This document shows, piece after piece, positions 8,825 to 17,566 of a DNA stretch of 64,000 nt. The notes under the pieces are model-generated. The model searched no databases. It was not told the DNA's origin and worked only from the letters and a program-made list of their open reading frames with translations. Position 1 is the stretch's first letter. Every line of letters begins with the position of its first letter. This DNA is from Flavobacterium sp. Root420. Its GTDB lineage: Bacteria > Bacteroidota > Bacteroidia > Flavobacteriales > Flavobacteriaceae. The DNA is taken from contig NZ_LMEF01000031.1 of the NCBI RefSeq assembly GCF_001427905.1, positions 169,352 to 233,351 of the forward strand. Direction: 5' to 3'. The translations under genes and the position numbers were made by a program.

Positions 8825-9919
8825 TTAAAAATTAGTATTAACTTTTTTAGAACGATCTGCAATGTGCGAAATAAGCCAGATGGTTTGTCCATCTTTTACA
8901 AAGTATATTTTTTTGGTCTCTAAATTTGGAATGCTTTCCAGGCAGCTTACCAGTATGTTGTTTGCAGAAATAAGGTATTTCTGGTCATAGGTGCTCAAAA
9001 CTCTGGCTGCTTCGGTATTAGTTTTAGAAAGGCTGGTAAACTTGGTGAAATTATTTTTCAGAATTGCATCGTAGTTAAGAACGTCTTCCATATTTAAAGA
9101 AACATAATGCTCTTTAATGTTTTCATTATAATACAGGGTTGCAAATGCCCAGACAGCTCCGCCTGATAAATAGATTTTATCTTTTTTCAATAAAAGAGGA
9201 TTTTTGTCAAGCAAATCTTTGACCTTCTTACGCAGAACCGAGTTAAAGTCAAAAGATTTTTCCTGATACACTGACATATCATTGGCTTGATTTTGATTGG
9301 CAACTGTTTTTTGTACAGCATCGGTAAGTGTCATTGTGCCAAAATCCAGTTCCAAAGGGATGAACTCTAATTTATCGTCTTCAAGTTCATCGATGTATCC
9401 TCCCTTGGTAGTTTGAGCCCCGATATCGAGCAGAAAAGCGTTAGGGTAATCTACCGGTGGAATAGCACCCTTAACCAGCGTTTTAGGTTCTTCATTAACA
9501 TTCAGGATGTCAAGATTTTTCTTGGTTAAAGAAGTGATTTTGTTTTTTAAAACATCAATGTTACGAGCAGATGCGAAAACTGGTGCGGCTACTATAAATA
9601 TGTTTCCTTCAAGAAGCTTAAAATCTGTTTTTATTTTCTTCAATTGATTAACAACTGTAATACTGGCTTTATCAATATCTTCCTGAGTAAGTTCGCCGTT
9701 AGCAGTAATATGGTCGGCAAAACTAAATCTCTCAGTTGCGAAGTACAAAATATCATAATCAGCTTTTCTGATATTATTTACATCCAGAACGGAAACTTTT
9801 ATAGCTCTGCGCCCGATTTCAATTCCGGCATAAAGATTTTTTTGAGCAAATGAATTAATGGAAAAAAATAAATTTAAAAGAATAAAAAATAAAATTTGGG
9901 ATTTGTTTTTTTGAAGCAT
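8825..9919 (-). CDS. Secreted Ppx/GppA-like (actin-ATPase fold) protein
   Basis: A 364-residue protein with a clear signal peptide (hydrophobic residues 9-22, cleavage near 'NSFAQ') followed by an ASKHA-fold domain. Phosphate-1-like motif: 'AGIEIGRRAIKVSVLDV' (about 32-48). A block 'FIVAAPVFASARN' replaces the Ppx 'ATSALRxAxN' block, 'NVNEEPKTLVKG' replaces the catalytic-Glu block, and 'LLDIGAQTTKGGYI' replaces the usual DIGGGSTE. The adenosine motif region is 'IYLSGGAVWAFA'. The altered glycine loop and the secretion signal make ordinary exopolyphosphatase activity doubtful. Exopolyphosphatase/pppGpp phosphatases are normally cytoplasmic. It stands alone between two tRNA-terminator-like repeats. 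Function unknown. Confidence 0.7.
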   Translation of the reverse strand: MLQKNKSQILFFILLNLFFSINSFAQKNLYAGIEIGRRAIKVSVLDVNNIRKADYDILYFATERFSFADHITANGELTQEDIDKASITVVNQLKKIKTDFKLLEGNIFIVAAPVFASARNIDVLKNKITSLTKKNLDILNVNEEPKTLVKGAIPPVDYPNAFLLDIGAQTTKGGYIDELEDDKLEFIPLELDFGTMTLTDAVQKTVANQNQANDMSVYQEKSFDFNSVLRKKVKDLLDKNPLLLKKDKIYLSGGAVWAFATLYYNENIKEHYVSLNMEDVLNYDAILKNNFTKFTSLSKTNTEAARVLSTYDQKYLISANNILVSCLESIPNLETKKIYFVKDGQTIWLISHIADRSKKVNTNF

Positions 9920-10240
9920 TGGATTTTAATTGTAGTTATGGTATTATTTATTTTTGAATAAAGACTTTAGGGTAATAGTGGTATTTGTGTGAAAGTCATA
10001 ATTTTGAATTAAAAATAACAGGTTTCAATACAGGATTGCAAATTTATAAAAACATTTACTAACATAAACGCAGTTATTAAGAAAACATGTTATTTTATTA
10101 TTAATATAATATTTCACAGTTAACACTATATGATGTTTGTTGTTTGTAACGTATTGAAAAAGAGGACAAGTAGAGATGATTTTGGGGAAAAGGGACTTGT
10201 AATATTCTTTTGTAAGTAGATAAAACAAAGTTTATTGCAT

Positions 10241-10310
10241 AAAAAAAGCTCCTGATTTCTCTGAAGCTTTGTTCTAAATGCCGAAATATCCCGACAAGCT
10301 ATTTTATTCC
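10241..10310 (-). repeat. tRNA-Met terminator copy 2; gap between the Ppx-like and Hsp70-like genes
   Basis: On the minus strand, 10241-10270 reproduces the tRNA-Met terminator hairpin with one base changed. The following 10271-10310 is a strongly decayed tail running into the last codons of the Hsp70-like gene. The rest of the 9920-10298 gap is AT-rich. A 67-codon frame in it (10025-10228, minus) has no recognisable features. Confidence 0.5.
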
Positions 10311-12785
10311 AAGATTACCGTCAAATGTATTAAAGTCATCTCTTCTTTTGGGTTTGACAATCAATAAATTATGCAGTTGATGACAGATTGATTTTAATTC
10401 AATTAAGTTGGAATTGTCGATCGCTTTTTCTCCTAATTCTATTAATTTGCCATGTTTGGATTTGTCTTTGAAGGCGCTTGCATCTTCAAATCGAAAATAA
10501 TAAAAATAATCGATGTAGCTTTCGTCTTGATTTTGATAGATGTTTTCTAATAGATTTTCCAGTTCCTTATTTTTTTTGCGAATCAAATATTTATTGTTAG
10601 ACTGTAAAACTTCCTTTTCGTTTTTTATGATCTTTTCATATTCTTCTTTTTGGCGAGGAGTACCTTTTTCGATATAAAAAGAAAGGCTGTCTTTTATGTT
10701 ATTGTATTCTTCAAGCTCAGATAATATGTGTTTGTGTCGGATAAGATCATCAAATTCCTGAATGTAGATTTTTTTCAATTCATCAATTTGATATTTTTTA
10801 TCTGTAACAGCATCATTTTTATTTTCCAATGCCTCGTTATAAAGAACGGTTAACGATTCCTGAGATCTTTTTAATTTGGCTAAATATTCATAGTTTTCAT
10901 TGTGTTCTTCACCTCTTATTTCTTCTAAAATCGTATCTAAAGCATTCTTAATTTCCAATGATAATTTTTCAATCGAAATTTTTCTCTGATGTGGATTAAA
11001 GACTTCGCTTATTTCTAAATCGAGAGCACCTATATAAACATCGATACTCAAATCCCGGGATTCTGAAACTTTAAAATTAAGCTCAATATCCATTCCTTTT
11101 AACAGATCCTGTTCAAAATCACTTCCGCATATTTCAATATAACCAATAGAGAGATTGCTCCCCACCATACTTCCGGCATTGCCTTCAACTACATTTATAA
11201 TAAGTTTTTGGTCAGAGTTTCTTAATATATTTTTAGAGCAGGTTTTGTAAATTGTTTTCTTCAGGGGCAGAATATCATTTTTCTTAAAGATAATTTCCAT
11301 ATGGCTTTTTCCCGTTTCTTCGTCTAGTTCCAAACAAATGTCGTTCGGAATTGGCTGCCCCAGAATGCTGTATAATCCATTAGTAATTTGAATATTCGCA
11401 TTACTAAATACTTGTTTTTGCTGATTATCGAATAAAAAAAGCGTGAATTGATTGGTCGTTTTTTCTAATAAAGGAACAAACTCGGCTATTTTTTTATTTG
11501 CTTTCAAAAGGCCAGTGTCAAAACCACCATCTGCCCGGATAATTCTGTAATAACCCTCAAAGGATTGTTCCAACAGCACCACAATTAATTCTTCAGAATC
11601 TTTAGAATGGGGTTCATAGATGGTTTCAACCTGAATACTATTTTCTTCAGATACAGGCTCATTTGCAATCTCTACATCAATTAATTCTGAAGGTTTTGAA
11701 CCGGCATAATAGGCCGCTCCAATCATTACTGCAGTTGTGGGATCTAAATTGGTTTCTACTTCAATTTGAGTTCGCTCCTGCAATTGTTGGCGTATGTAAG
11801 GGATATAAGTAGTGCCGCCAACAAGTATAATACGCTCTATATCGGAGAAGTCTAAGTGATTTTCTTTAATTAATTTTTCGACCAAATGAAAGGATTCTTC
11901 AAATTTAGGCTGAACGATTAATTCGAATTCTTTTCGACTGATATCTATGTCTAATGAGATTGAAAGTTCCTCAAAATCGATTTCAATGCTTGAGGTTTCT
12001 TTTATCGAAAGTTCTTTTTTGGCTTCCTCTGCTTTGTAAAGAAGTTCAAAAAAGAGTTTGTTATATATAGTGTTTTCTTTAGAAATTAGTTTTGACCAAA
12101 GATTATTTTGCTGAGTTTCCTTTTCGATTTTCGGACATATTATTTTTTCAACAAATAATGTATCTAAATCGACACCTCCCAGAAAATTATTACCCTTATG
12201 ATCAAATACCTTGAGATCTCGCTCATTAATGTTTACTAATGCGATGTCAAATGTTCCTCCTCCAAAATCATATACAAGCCATTTTTTATCCGATGTAATT
12301 TCTATGTTTAAGGAATTCGAATAGGCCAAACAAGCAGCTATTGGTTCCTGAAGTAAAACTATTTCTTCAAAACCTGCCTGATAACCTGCTTTTTTGGTTG
12401 CATTAGACTGGATCGTGTCGAAAGAAGCCGGAATCGTAATAACAGCAGATTTTAAATTTTCGCCTTGAGCGAAATTAATTAATTCGTTCAAAACCATTGA
12501 AGAAAGTTCAATCGGACTGCAATTTTTATCCAGATCTTTGATGAAATAAACTTCGTCAGATCCCATTTTTCGTTTAAAAGAGGAAAATACATTCTCGGCA
12601 TTTGTTGCGCTGTGCTCTCTTGCTTTTTCGCCTATTTGAATGCGCCCTTTTCGAAATGAAACTACAGACGGAATAGTATCTTTGAACCCAACAGGATTTT
12701 TATAAATACTGATTTTTCCATTTTCATACTTCGCAATTCCTGAATTCGTTGTTCCTAAATCAATCCCAATATTGATATTCTTCAT
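10299..12785 (-). CDS. Hsp70-like chaperone with divergent C-terminal half
   Basis: An 828-residue protein. Residues 1-375 form a complete Hsp70 nucleotide-binding domain: 'GIDLGTTNSGIA' at 6-17, 'VITIPASF' near 115, 'LLQEPIAACLAY' near 145, 'LVYDFGGGTFDIALV' near 170, 'ILVGGTTYIPYIR' near 315 and 'DPTTAVMIGAAYYAG' near 345. The segment after residue 380 does not resemble the DnaK substrate-binding domain closely. It contains a beta-rich part (about 400-600) and then long charged helices likely to form coiled coil (about 640-790), and lacks an EEVD-type tail. It sits 12 bases downstream of a mini-GrpE gene, so the pair forms an operon. It is unlike the housekeeping DnaK and is probably specialised; no client can be inferred. 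Confidence 0.85.
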   Translation of the reverse strand: MKNINIGIDLGTTNSGIAKYENGKISIYKNPVGFKDTIPSVVSFRKGRIQIGEKAREHSATNAENVFSSFKRKMGSDEVYFIKDLDKNCSPIELSSMVLNELINFAQGENLKSAVITIPASFDTIQSNATKKAGYQAGFEEIVLLQEPIAACLAYSNSLNIEITSDKKWLVYDFGGGTFDIALVNINERDLKVFDHKGNNFLGGVDLDTLFVEKIICPKIEKETQQNNLWSKLISKENTIYNKLFFELLYKAEEAKKELSIKETSSIEIDFEELSISLDIDISRKEFELIVQPKFEESFHLVEKLIKENHLDFSDIERIILVGGTTYIPYIRQQLQERTQIEVETNLDPTTAVMIGAAYYAGSKPSELIDVEIANEPVSEENSIQVETIYEPHSKDSEELIVVLLEQSFEGYYRIIRADGGFDTGLLKANKKIAEFVPLLEKTTNQFTLFLFDNQQKQVFSNANIQITNGLYSILGQPIPNDICLELDEETGKSHMEIIFKKNDILPLKKTIYKTCSKNILRNSDQKLIINVVEGNAGSMVGSNLSIGYIEICGSDFEQDLLKGMDIELNFKVSESRDLSIDVYIGALDLEISEVFNPHQRKISIEKLSLEIKNALDTILEEIRGEEHNENYEYLAKLKRSQESLTVLYNEALENKNDAVTDKKYQIDELKKIYIQEFDDLIRHKHILSELEEYNNIKDSLSFYIEKGTPRQKEEYEKIIKNEKEVLQSNNKYLIRKKNKELENLLENIYQNQDESYIDYFYYFRFEDASAFKDKSKHGKLIELGEKAIDNSNLIELKSICHQLHNLLIVKPKRRDDFNTFDGNLGIK

Positions 12786-12797
12786 ATAATGACTCTA

Positions 12798-13085
12798 TTA
12801 TTCTACTATAACTACTGCTTTTTGAACCAGTTGCAGGGTATTGTTTTCTGTTTTATAAATTGTGGGTTTAATAACTTTGGTTATCTTCTTCGAATTTGAA
12901 TTAAGAATATTGGCATCAATAGAGCTGTCTCTTTCATCATAATTTGTCCCTAAAGGATTTATTATTTTATATCCTTTTTCTTCCAATTCATTATAAATTC
13001 TTTTTAGATTGCGCTCAAAACCGTTGAAGTTTTGTTCTAACGCTTTTTTTTCAATTTCAAACAGTTGGTTTATTATTACATTCAT
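12798..13085 (-). CDS. Miniature GrpE-like nucleotide exchange factor
   Basis: A 95-residue protein. 'LEEKGYKIINPLGTNYDERD' matches in pattern the GrpE hinge region (Leu-x-x-x-Gly, x-I-x-P-x-G-x-x-F/Y-D). The C-terminus 'ITKVIKPTIYKTENNTLQLV' and 'KAVVIVE' matches the GrpE beta-domain pattern ending in x-V-V-V. The long N-terminal dimerisation coiled coil of about 100 residues is absent, so this is about half the normal length. It is the first gene of the two-gene unit with the Hsp70-like protein, which fits a dedicated exchange factor. The GrpE call rests on short motifs and partner context. It could alternatively be only an adaptor for the Hsp70-like ATPase. Confidence 0.55.
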   Translation of the reverse strand: MNVIINQLFEIEKKALEQNFNGFERNLKRIYNELEEKGYKIINPLGTNYDERDSSIDANILNSNSKKITKVIKPTIYKTENNTLQLVQKAVVIVE

Positions 13086-13190
13086 TTCTTAAAATTGGAT
13101 TTTATCAATGAGCAATTTACAATTTATTTAATATGATATTAATGATCAATATTTTTTTTTATTCAATACCTTATTAATTTTGTAAATACG

Positions 13191-13361
13191 ATGAATATCA
13201 TTCAATTATTTTCTTTATTAAATATAAAAGGGGATCAGATTTTAGAATTTGGTGCTGAGGATTATATTAGAATTGAAAATGAAAAAATGCATAGTAGTAT
13301 AAAAATAATAATTGTTGTTGTTTTTCTTTTGATAGTTTTTCACAAACTTGGATATTACTAG
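13191..13361 (+). CDS. Small membrane protein sharing the N-terminal motif of the next gene
   Basis: A 56-codon ORF starting at ATG 13191, nine bases after a TAATTTTG promoter-like box at 13175-13182 (a very short leader). It translates to 'MNIIQLFSLLNIKGDQIL', then 'EFGAEDYIRIENEK', then a single transmembrane helix of about 17 residues (about 37-53) ending 'HKLGYY'. The first 30 residues align with the start of the 279-residue protein at 13435 (MNII-LF--L-I----IL-F--ED-IRIE). That similarity supports it being a real gene or a truncated duplicate. Divergent from the GrpE/Hsp70-like pair. Function unknown. Confidence 0.6.
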   Translation: MNIIQLFSLLNIKGDQILEFGAEDYIRIENEKMHSSIKIIIVVVFLLIVFHKLGYY

Positions 13362-13382
13362 AATTTATTTTTTGCTCAATCT

Positions 13383-13412
13383 TTTGCAAAAGAGTTAAAA
13401 AGAGTATGTTTG
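13383..13412 (+). promoter_or_regulatory. Bacteroidota-type promoter for the 279-residue membrane protein
   Basis: TTTG at 13383-13386, an 18-bp spacer, then TATGTTTG at 13405-13412, which matches TAnnTTTG. The predicted start of transcription near 13419 leaves a leader of about 16 bases before ATG 13435. Confidence 0.6.
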
Positions 13413-13434
13413 TGCTCTAAAATTAGCATTAAGC

Positions 13435-14274
13435 ATGAATATAATAGAATTATTTGAAGAATTAAAGATAGATAAAAACAATATTCTATTATTTTCTCCA
13501 GAAGATTTAATCCGAATAGAAAAGCAGGTTAATGTTGAGAAAAGAATAAATCAGGACATAGACGTAAATGTAGCCAATAATCTGATTTTGGCTTTAAAAG
13601 AGTATCGCCAGGAGCTCTATTTTATAGTCTCTAACCGAATTTTGTATAATCTTTTTTCGAAAAAAAATTATTCCAGGCATAATTTTCCTTCTCCTCAAAG
13701 AGAATATGATTTTGAAAAGATTCAATCCTTTATAAATCAGTTTCTCAATGATGATTTAGTATTGTTTTTTGATCAGCATTTATCTCAGAATAAGTTTGAT
13801 TTCATCAATGATATTTTTGATTTTAAAGATTGTTTTCCTGAAGATGCACTTTTTCAATTGAATAAGAAACTAAATGGTAAAGTCGATGCTATTCTTGTAA
13901 ATTTAAGCCAAAACAATTCGGCAAACATGCCGGCGATTTCGTATGTAGAGTATAGAAGTTTTTATGTTTTGCTGTCCTATTTCAGTTCTATCGAGATGGA
14001 TAATAAAATCAGAAGTCTTGTAAACATTGTTTCAGAACGCTATAATGCCAATAAACAATCTGATTTTTATATGACTTGTATATCCTCAATGCAGGGTTAT
14101 GTTGCTTACGATCCGAGTTTGACCGATATTTTGGTCAGCAATAGAGAAGCTGTTTATTCCAACAGTATTGACAGAGGCTCATCAGATAGTTCATCTGGGC
14201 TTTCAGGAAAGACCATCTTTTTTATAGTACTTGCTGTTATAAAAATATTGTCTCTTTTTGCGAGATGTCATTAA
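13435..14274 (+). CDS. Uncharacterised tail-anchored membrane protein, Hsp70-like locus
   Basis: A 279-residue protein I do not recognise. It begins with the motif shared with the small upstream protein ('MNIIELFEELKI' and 'FSPEDLIRIEKQ'), continues as an all-helical soluble region to about residue 245, then a Ser/Gly-rich linker ('RGSSDSSSGLSG') and one C-terminal hydrophobic helix (about 257-275). That layout suggests a cytoplasmic domain anchored at its C-terminus. It has its own promoter and lies immediately next to, and divergent from, the GrpE/Hsp70-like pair, inside the same tRNA-repeat-bounded module, so a functional link is plausible. No catalytic motif is visible. Confidence 0.7.
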   Translation: MNIIELFEELKIDKNNILLFSPEDLIRIEKQVNVEKRINQDIDVNVANNLILALKEYRQELYFIVSNRILYNLFSKKNYSRHNFPSPQREYDFEKIQSFINQFLNDDLVLFFDQHLSQNKFDFINDIFDFKDCFPEDALFQLNKKLNGKVDAILVNLSQNNSANMPAISYVEYRSFYVLLSYFSSIEMDNKIRSLVNIVSERYNANKQSDFYMTCISSMQGYVAYDPSLTDILVSNREAVYSNSIDRGSSDSSSGLSGKTIFFIVLAVIKILSLFARCH

Positions 14275-14300
14275 TTTTTAAGCACCTAGACAAATAGTAA

Positions 14301-14386
14301 AAAAATAAAACCCCAGATTTCTGAAGCTTTTGTCTTAGTGCCCTAACGGGACAATTCTCGAACCATTTTATAGATGATTTGAAAAT
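14301..14386 (-). repeat. tRNA-Met 3'-end/terminator remnant, copy 3 (left flank of RiPP locus)
   Basis: On the minus strand: a tRNA-derived segment with the T-loop signature GGTTCGAG and a 3' end like the real tRNA (...CACTAAGACAAA), followed by a terminator hairpin (GCTTCAGA...TCTGGGG, T run). From the GCCCT block onward 46 bases match copy 4 at 29.9 kb with three differences. The T stem does not pair, so it is not a functional tRNA. It fills most of the 14275-14497 gap. Confidence 0.7.
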
Positions 14387-14497
14387 AATAAATATAATTC
14401 AATTATCAATTAATGAATCTACTTTATAGATATCTAATTGGATTTTAAGTTTTTTATTTTTCATTATATTCAAGCTAAGTAGTACATCGAATATAAT

Positions 14498-15355
14498 TTA
14501 GTTGATAGAACGTTCATAATTTAAAGTTTTATAATATTTATATAAATGGTCATAAATAATTAATTCGTACATCCTTTGTTTAGAAGTATATTGGCGGTTA
14601 AGCATCATATGAATATGGCTACTTAAAAAATCATCTAATTCAATTTCTAGTTTGTTTTTTATCGCTAAAATGGTTTTACGGTTTTGATTTAGATTTTCAT
14701 TTATTATTTTGTAAACCTCTGGATACTCTTTTATAGCTTTTCCACATATAAAATAATGTATTTCTTTAGATGATTCTCTAAAATGGTTATCAATTTCTTT
14801 TTTAAAAGCTTTATCGGTATTAAAATCTTTTTTAAATGAAGTTTGTAGATTATTCATTAGCTTTAATTTGTGGATATTGTCTAATGAAAAGGCATTTAAA
14901 AAACTATCAATCAAAATAAAACTAAAAAGAAATTCCATTTCGTTATTTTTAAAACTTCGTTTTAGAAATAAATAATTAAGCATCATTTCACTATTGTTAA
15001 AGAATAAGGTTTCAGACTCTTCCATCGTTTTATTACCATACCTTTCTAATTCTCTTTGGTAAGTATCTGTTTGAACTTTCCAAATTATATTTTGGTGAAG
15101 AAGGGAATTTAAAATAGGCAATAATTTTGAAATAACAATAAATATATTTTCAGGATTGTCACAATAAAAACGAATTCGAATGTGTTGATCCGGATCATTA
15201 TATCTTATAAAAAACCATTTCTGAATACAATTATTATCTTTTAATTCCTCAATAATAGGTTGTAATTTTTCGACTAAAATTAAGTCTGCAGTTTTAGTTC
15301 CAGTATAAATTTTATAATAAAGCCATTTACTTCCTATGAAAAAATTCCTTTCCAT
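14498..15355 (-). CDS. Split LanB: C-terminal (glutamate-elimination, SpaB_C-like) protein
   Basis: A 285-residue stand-alone 'thiopeptide-type bacteriocin biosynthesis' domain. The start 'GSKWLYYKIYTGTKTAD' and the block 'CIQKWFFIRYNDPDQHIRIR' (residues about 43-62) are the hallmarks of the family. In class I lanthipeptide dehydratases this domain removes tRNA-derived glutamate from glutamylated Ser/Thr to give dehydroalanine/dehydrobutyrine. Here it is separate from the glutamylation domain, which is encoded just upstream (three bases between stop and start). Split LanB pairs are known in Bacteroidota lanthipeptide clusters such as pinensin. It is the last gene of the precursor-subtilase-LanB operon, ending before the tRNA remnant. 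Confidence 0.88.
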   Translation of the reverse strand: MERNFFIGSKWLYYKIYTGTKTADLILVEKLQPIIEELKDNNCIQKWFFIRYNDPDQHIRIRFYCDNPENIFIVISKLLPILNSLLHQNIIWKVQTDTYQRELERYGNKTMEESETLFFNNSEMMLNYLFLKRSFKNNEMEFLFSFILIDSFLNAFSLDNIHKLKLMNNLQTSFKKDFNTDKAFKKEIDNHFRESSKEIHYFICGKAIKEYPEVYKIINENLNQNRKTILAIKNKLEIELDDFLSSHIHMMLNRQYTSKQRMYELIIYDHLYKYYKTLNYERSIN

Positions 15356-15358
15356 ATT

Positions 15359-17566
15359 CTATACTTGTTTTTTGTAAAATGACATTATGATTTGATTTGA
15401 GAAGTAATCTCCCTTTTTATTTTTAACAATTGATTCTTCTGTAAATAAAAATTCTTCTAAAATAATGTTACTGAATTTATGTACTGATTTTAAAAATACC
15501 TGCACTCCAATTTCTTGTTCAAAATCGAGTAAAAGAGTATTGTCAAAATGAACCCAGTTTGCAAACCGAGGAATGTTTTTCTTTATTCTCCATTCAGTAA
15601 ATAGTACAAATAGAGAAGAGGCGTCGATAAGATAAAAAGGTTCTATTTCATTTTTTGTTAGATGCCATTTTGCTTTCGAAAGTATAATATCTTTGTATAT
15701 AACTCTTGGGAAATATTGATATTGAGTTTCTAAAACTCCCCAAGAAAAGCTATAAATTGGTTTTAAATTTTGTGATTGTAAATCAGCTAAAAAATGATAA
15801 ATAGGCAATGATTTGTGAGAGTAATTATGCGCATTAGACAAACAAGGAATAACCTCTTTTTTGAATTTTTTCGAACGTAAAACAATTGTATTGTTTTTTA
15901 TAGAAATCAGTAAATCATCCAAACCAATCTGAAAATCTTTATCTACTCCGGAATTTGATAAATAAGTAATTTCATAATCCCTTAGTGCAGGTCTTTTTAA
16001 TATGTTTCCGGTTCTGGATTCTGGAATATGAACTATTTCTGCAAGAATTTTATCTGAATAATATTCATTTTCTTTTTCGATAATTTCATTAGTTAAATCG
16101 TGAATTAATGTATTTCCATTGCAAAAACGGCCAAGCAGTTTTGCTGCGCTTATATTGCCTGATGGATCAATTGAAATAATTTCTTTTTCATCTTTTTTTA
16201 TGCATTCTATTATAACTGAAAAAGTCGAAGGAGTATTTTTCCAGTTAGCATCAAATTCAGGAAAATCTTCATCAAAAAACAACAATACAGTTTCGCCATT
16301 TAAAATCGCTTCTTTCAGTTTACATTCTAAAATAAAATCAAATTCCGTCCTGGGTTTGCTTTCTTTCAAAGATTTATTGTTAAAAGAAAATTTATCCAAG
16401 AGTTCGTGTGTATCATTCATTTCCTGATTTTGTAGATAGCCAATCCCTGTTTCTGTATCGAGAACGGTGGTTAGCGGCATTTCTTCAAATTCATATCTTT
16501 TATTAAAAGCCTTAATAAAACGAACCTGATTATCAAGTTTATTCGGTTTTTGAATGCCATTTAAAAAACGAATAGCCTGAAGCACTTTTTTAGATATAAC
16601 ATTATTTAATTCATTTTCAGTTGTAAATGTGTACAAATCTGTTTGAAAAAGATACTTATCATGATACTCAACTTCTAATTTATTAATCTCTTTTCGAATT
16701 AGTTGCTGTTTTTTTAGAGAAGGAGTAAGGTTAGAATCTAATTCTGAAAGCTGTTCTTTTATTTTTTGTAAAAGTGCAGATCTTGAGGTTAAACCTGGAA
16801 TTTGATTTAGAATAGTAAAAACTCTTTCCCATTCATTTTTTTCGGTTACCGTTGCATCGAGTTCACTTACTAAAAACTGAAAATCAATAAGGTGAGTTAT
16901 ATATTCTAAAGCATCATCTAATTCTGAATCCTCATCAGCCAACATAACGGACATTTCATAAATAGTTAATCCTGATTTACTTTTCGTTAAAATCAAATTC
17001 AATAAATCAGACTTTCTAATTGCTGATAAATTATGCTCTCTTTTTGTTCTTACATATTTATATTCAACATATCTATAAAAATCACCCAAAGCGTAAATTG
17101 AATTATTTGGAAAATATTTAAGATAAGGAATAACCTCTTTTTTGTTTGCAAAATCTTGTAACAAAGCGACCCAAAATTGCATATCAAATTGAGTATGTCG
17201 GGAATACATTTCCGGATCTTCAAGTACAATATGAGTTTGAGAAGTTATTTTGCCCACACTACAGCCACTAAATAGGCCAAAAGGAGTGCAACGTGCAGAC
17301 ATTCGGGCTAAATATTTAAGGAAGCTGAGTTCTAAGTTGTGTTTCTTTTTATCAGATATTTTTATCGGATCCAATTTCCATTTATCTAAAGCAGCAAGTA
17401 ATTCCGGAGAAGCTAAGCTAATAGCTTCCCGAACGTATTTATTTTGCAATTGGTGCAACAATTTTTCTTCAGAATAATTGTCTATCAGATCGCTATAGAA
17501 TGTTATTGGAAATAAAGGTGTTCTTAAAATATATTGCGAAAAAGGTTCAATTTTATAATTGACCAT
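15359..17566 (-). CDS. Split LanB: lantibiotic dehydratase N-terminal (glutamylation) protein
   Basis: A 735-residue member of the lantibiotic dehydratase family (Lant_dehydr_N). The N-terminus 'ILRTPLFP' and the block 'FLKYLARMSARCTPFGLFSG' near residue 85 are diagnostic. The enzyme transfers glutamate from glutamyl-tRNA to Ser/Thr of the precursor, and the companion protein downstream performs elimination. Length fits the N-terminal part of a LanB (about 1000 residues when fused). Its start overlaps the subtilase stop (TAATG), so the two are translationally coupled. The substrate should be the 49-residue precursor at 19340-19489. No LanC cyclase is encoded nearby. Confidence 0.92.
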   Translation of the reverse strand: MVNYKIEPFSQYILRTPLFPITFYSDLIDNYSEEKLLHQLQNKYVREAISLASPELLAALDKWKLDPIKISDKKKHNLELSFLKYLARMSARCTPFGLFSGCSVGKITSQTHIVLEDPEMYSRHTQFDMQFWVALLQDFANKKEVIPYLKYFPNNSIYALGDFYRYVEYKYVRTKREHNLSAIRKSDLLNLILTKSKSGLTIYEMSVMLADEDSELDDALEYITHLIDFQFLVSELDATVTEKNEWERVFTILNQIPGLTSRSALLQKIKEQLSELDSNLTPSLKKQQLIRKEINKLEVEYHDKYLFQTDLYTFTTENELNNVISKKVLQAIRFLNGIQKPNKLDNQVRFIKAFNKRYEFEEMPLTTVLDTETGIGYLQNQEMNDTHELLDKFSFNNKSLKESKPRTEFDFILECKLKEAILNGETVLLFFDEDFPEFDANWKNTPSTFSVIIECIKKDEKEIISIDPSGNISAAKLLGRFCNGNTLIHDLTNEIIEKENEYYSDKILAEIVHIPESRTGNILKRPALRDYEITYLSNSGVDKDFQIGLDDLLISIKNNTIVLRSKKFKKEVIPCLSNAHNYSHKSLPIYHFLADLQSQNLKPIYSFSWGVLETQYQYFPRVIYKDIILSKAKWHLTKNEIEPFYLIDASSLFVLFTEWRIKKNIPRFANWVHFDNTLLLDFEQEIGVQVFLKSVHKFSNIILEEFLFTEESIVKNKKGDYFSNQIIMSFYKKQV

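Noticed and set aside
10025..10228. 67-codon minus-strand frame between the Ppx-like and Hsp70-like genes
   Set aside because: AT-rich, low-complexity composition, no recognisable feature and no promoter.
14332..14386. A second functional tRNA gene at the 14.3 kb or 29.9 kb remnant
   Set aside because: The T stem does not pair and there is no D arm or anticodon arm; only a 3'-end-like segment is present.
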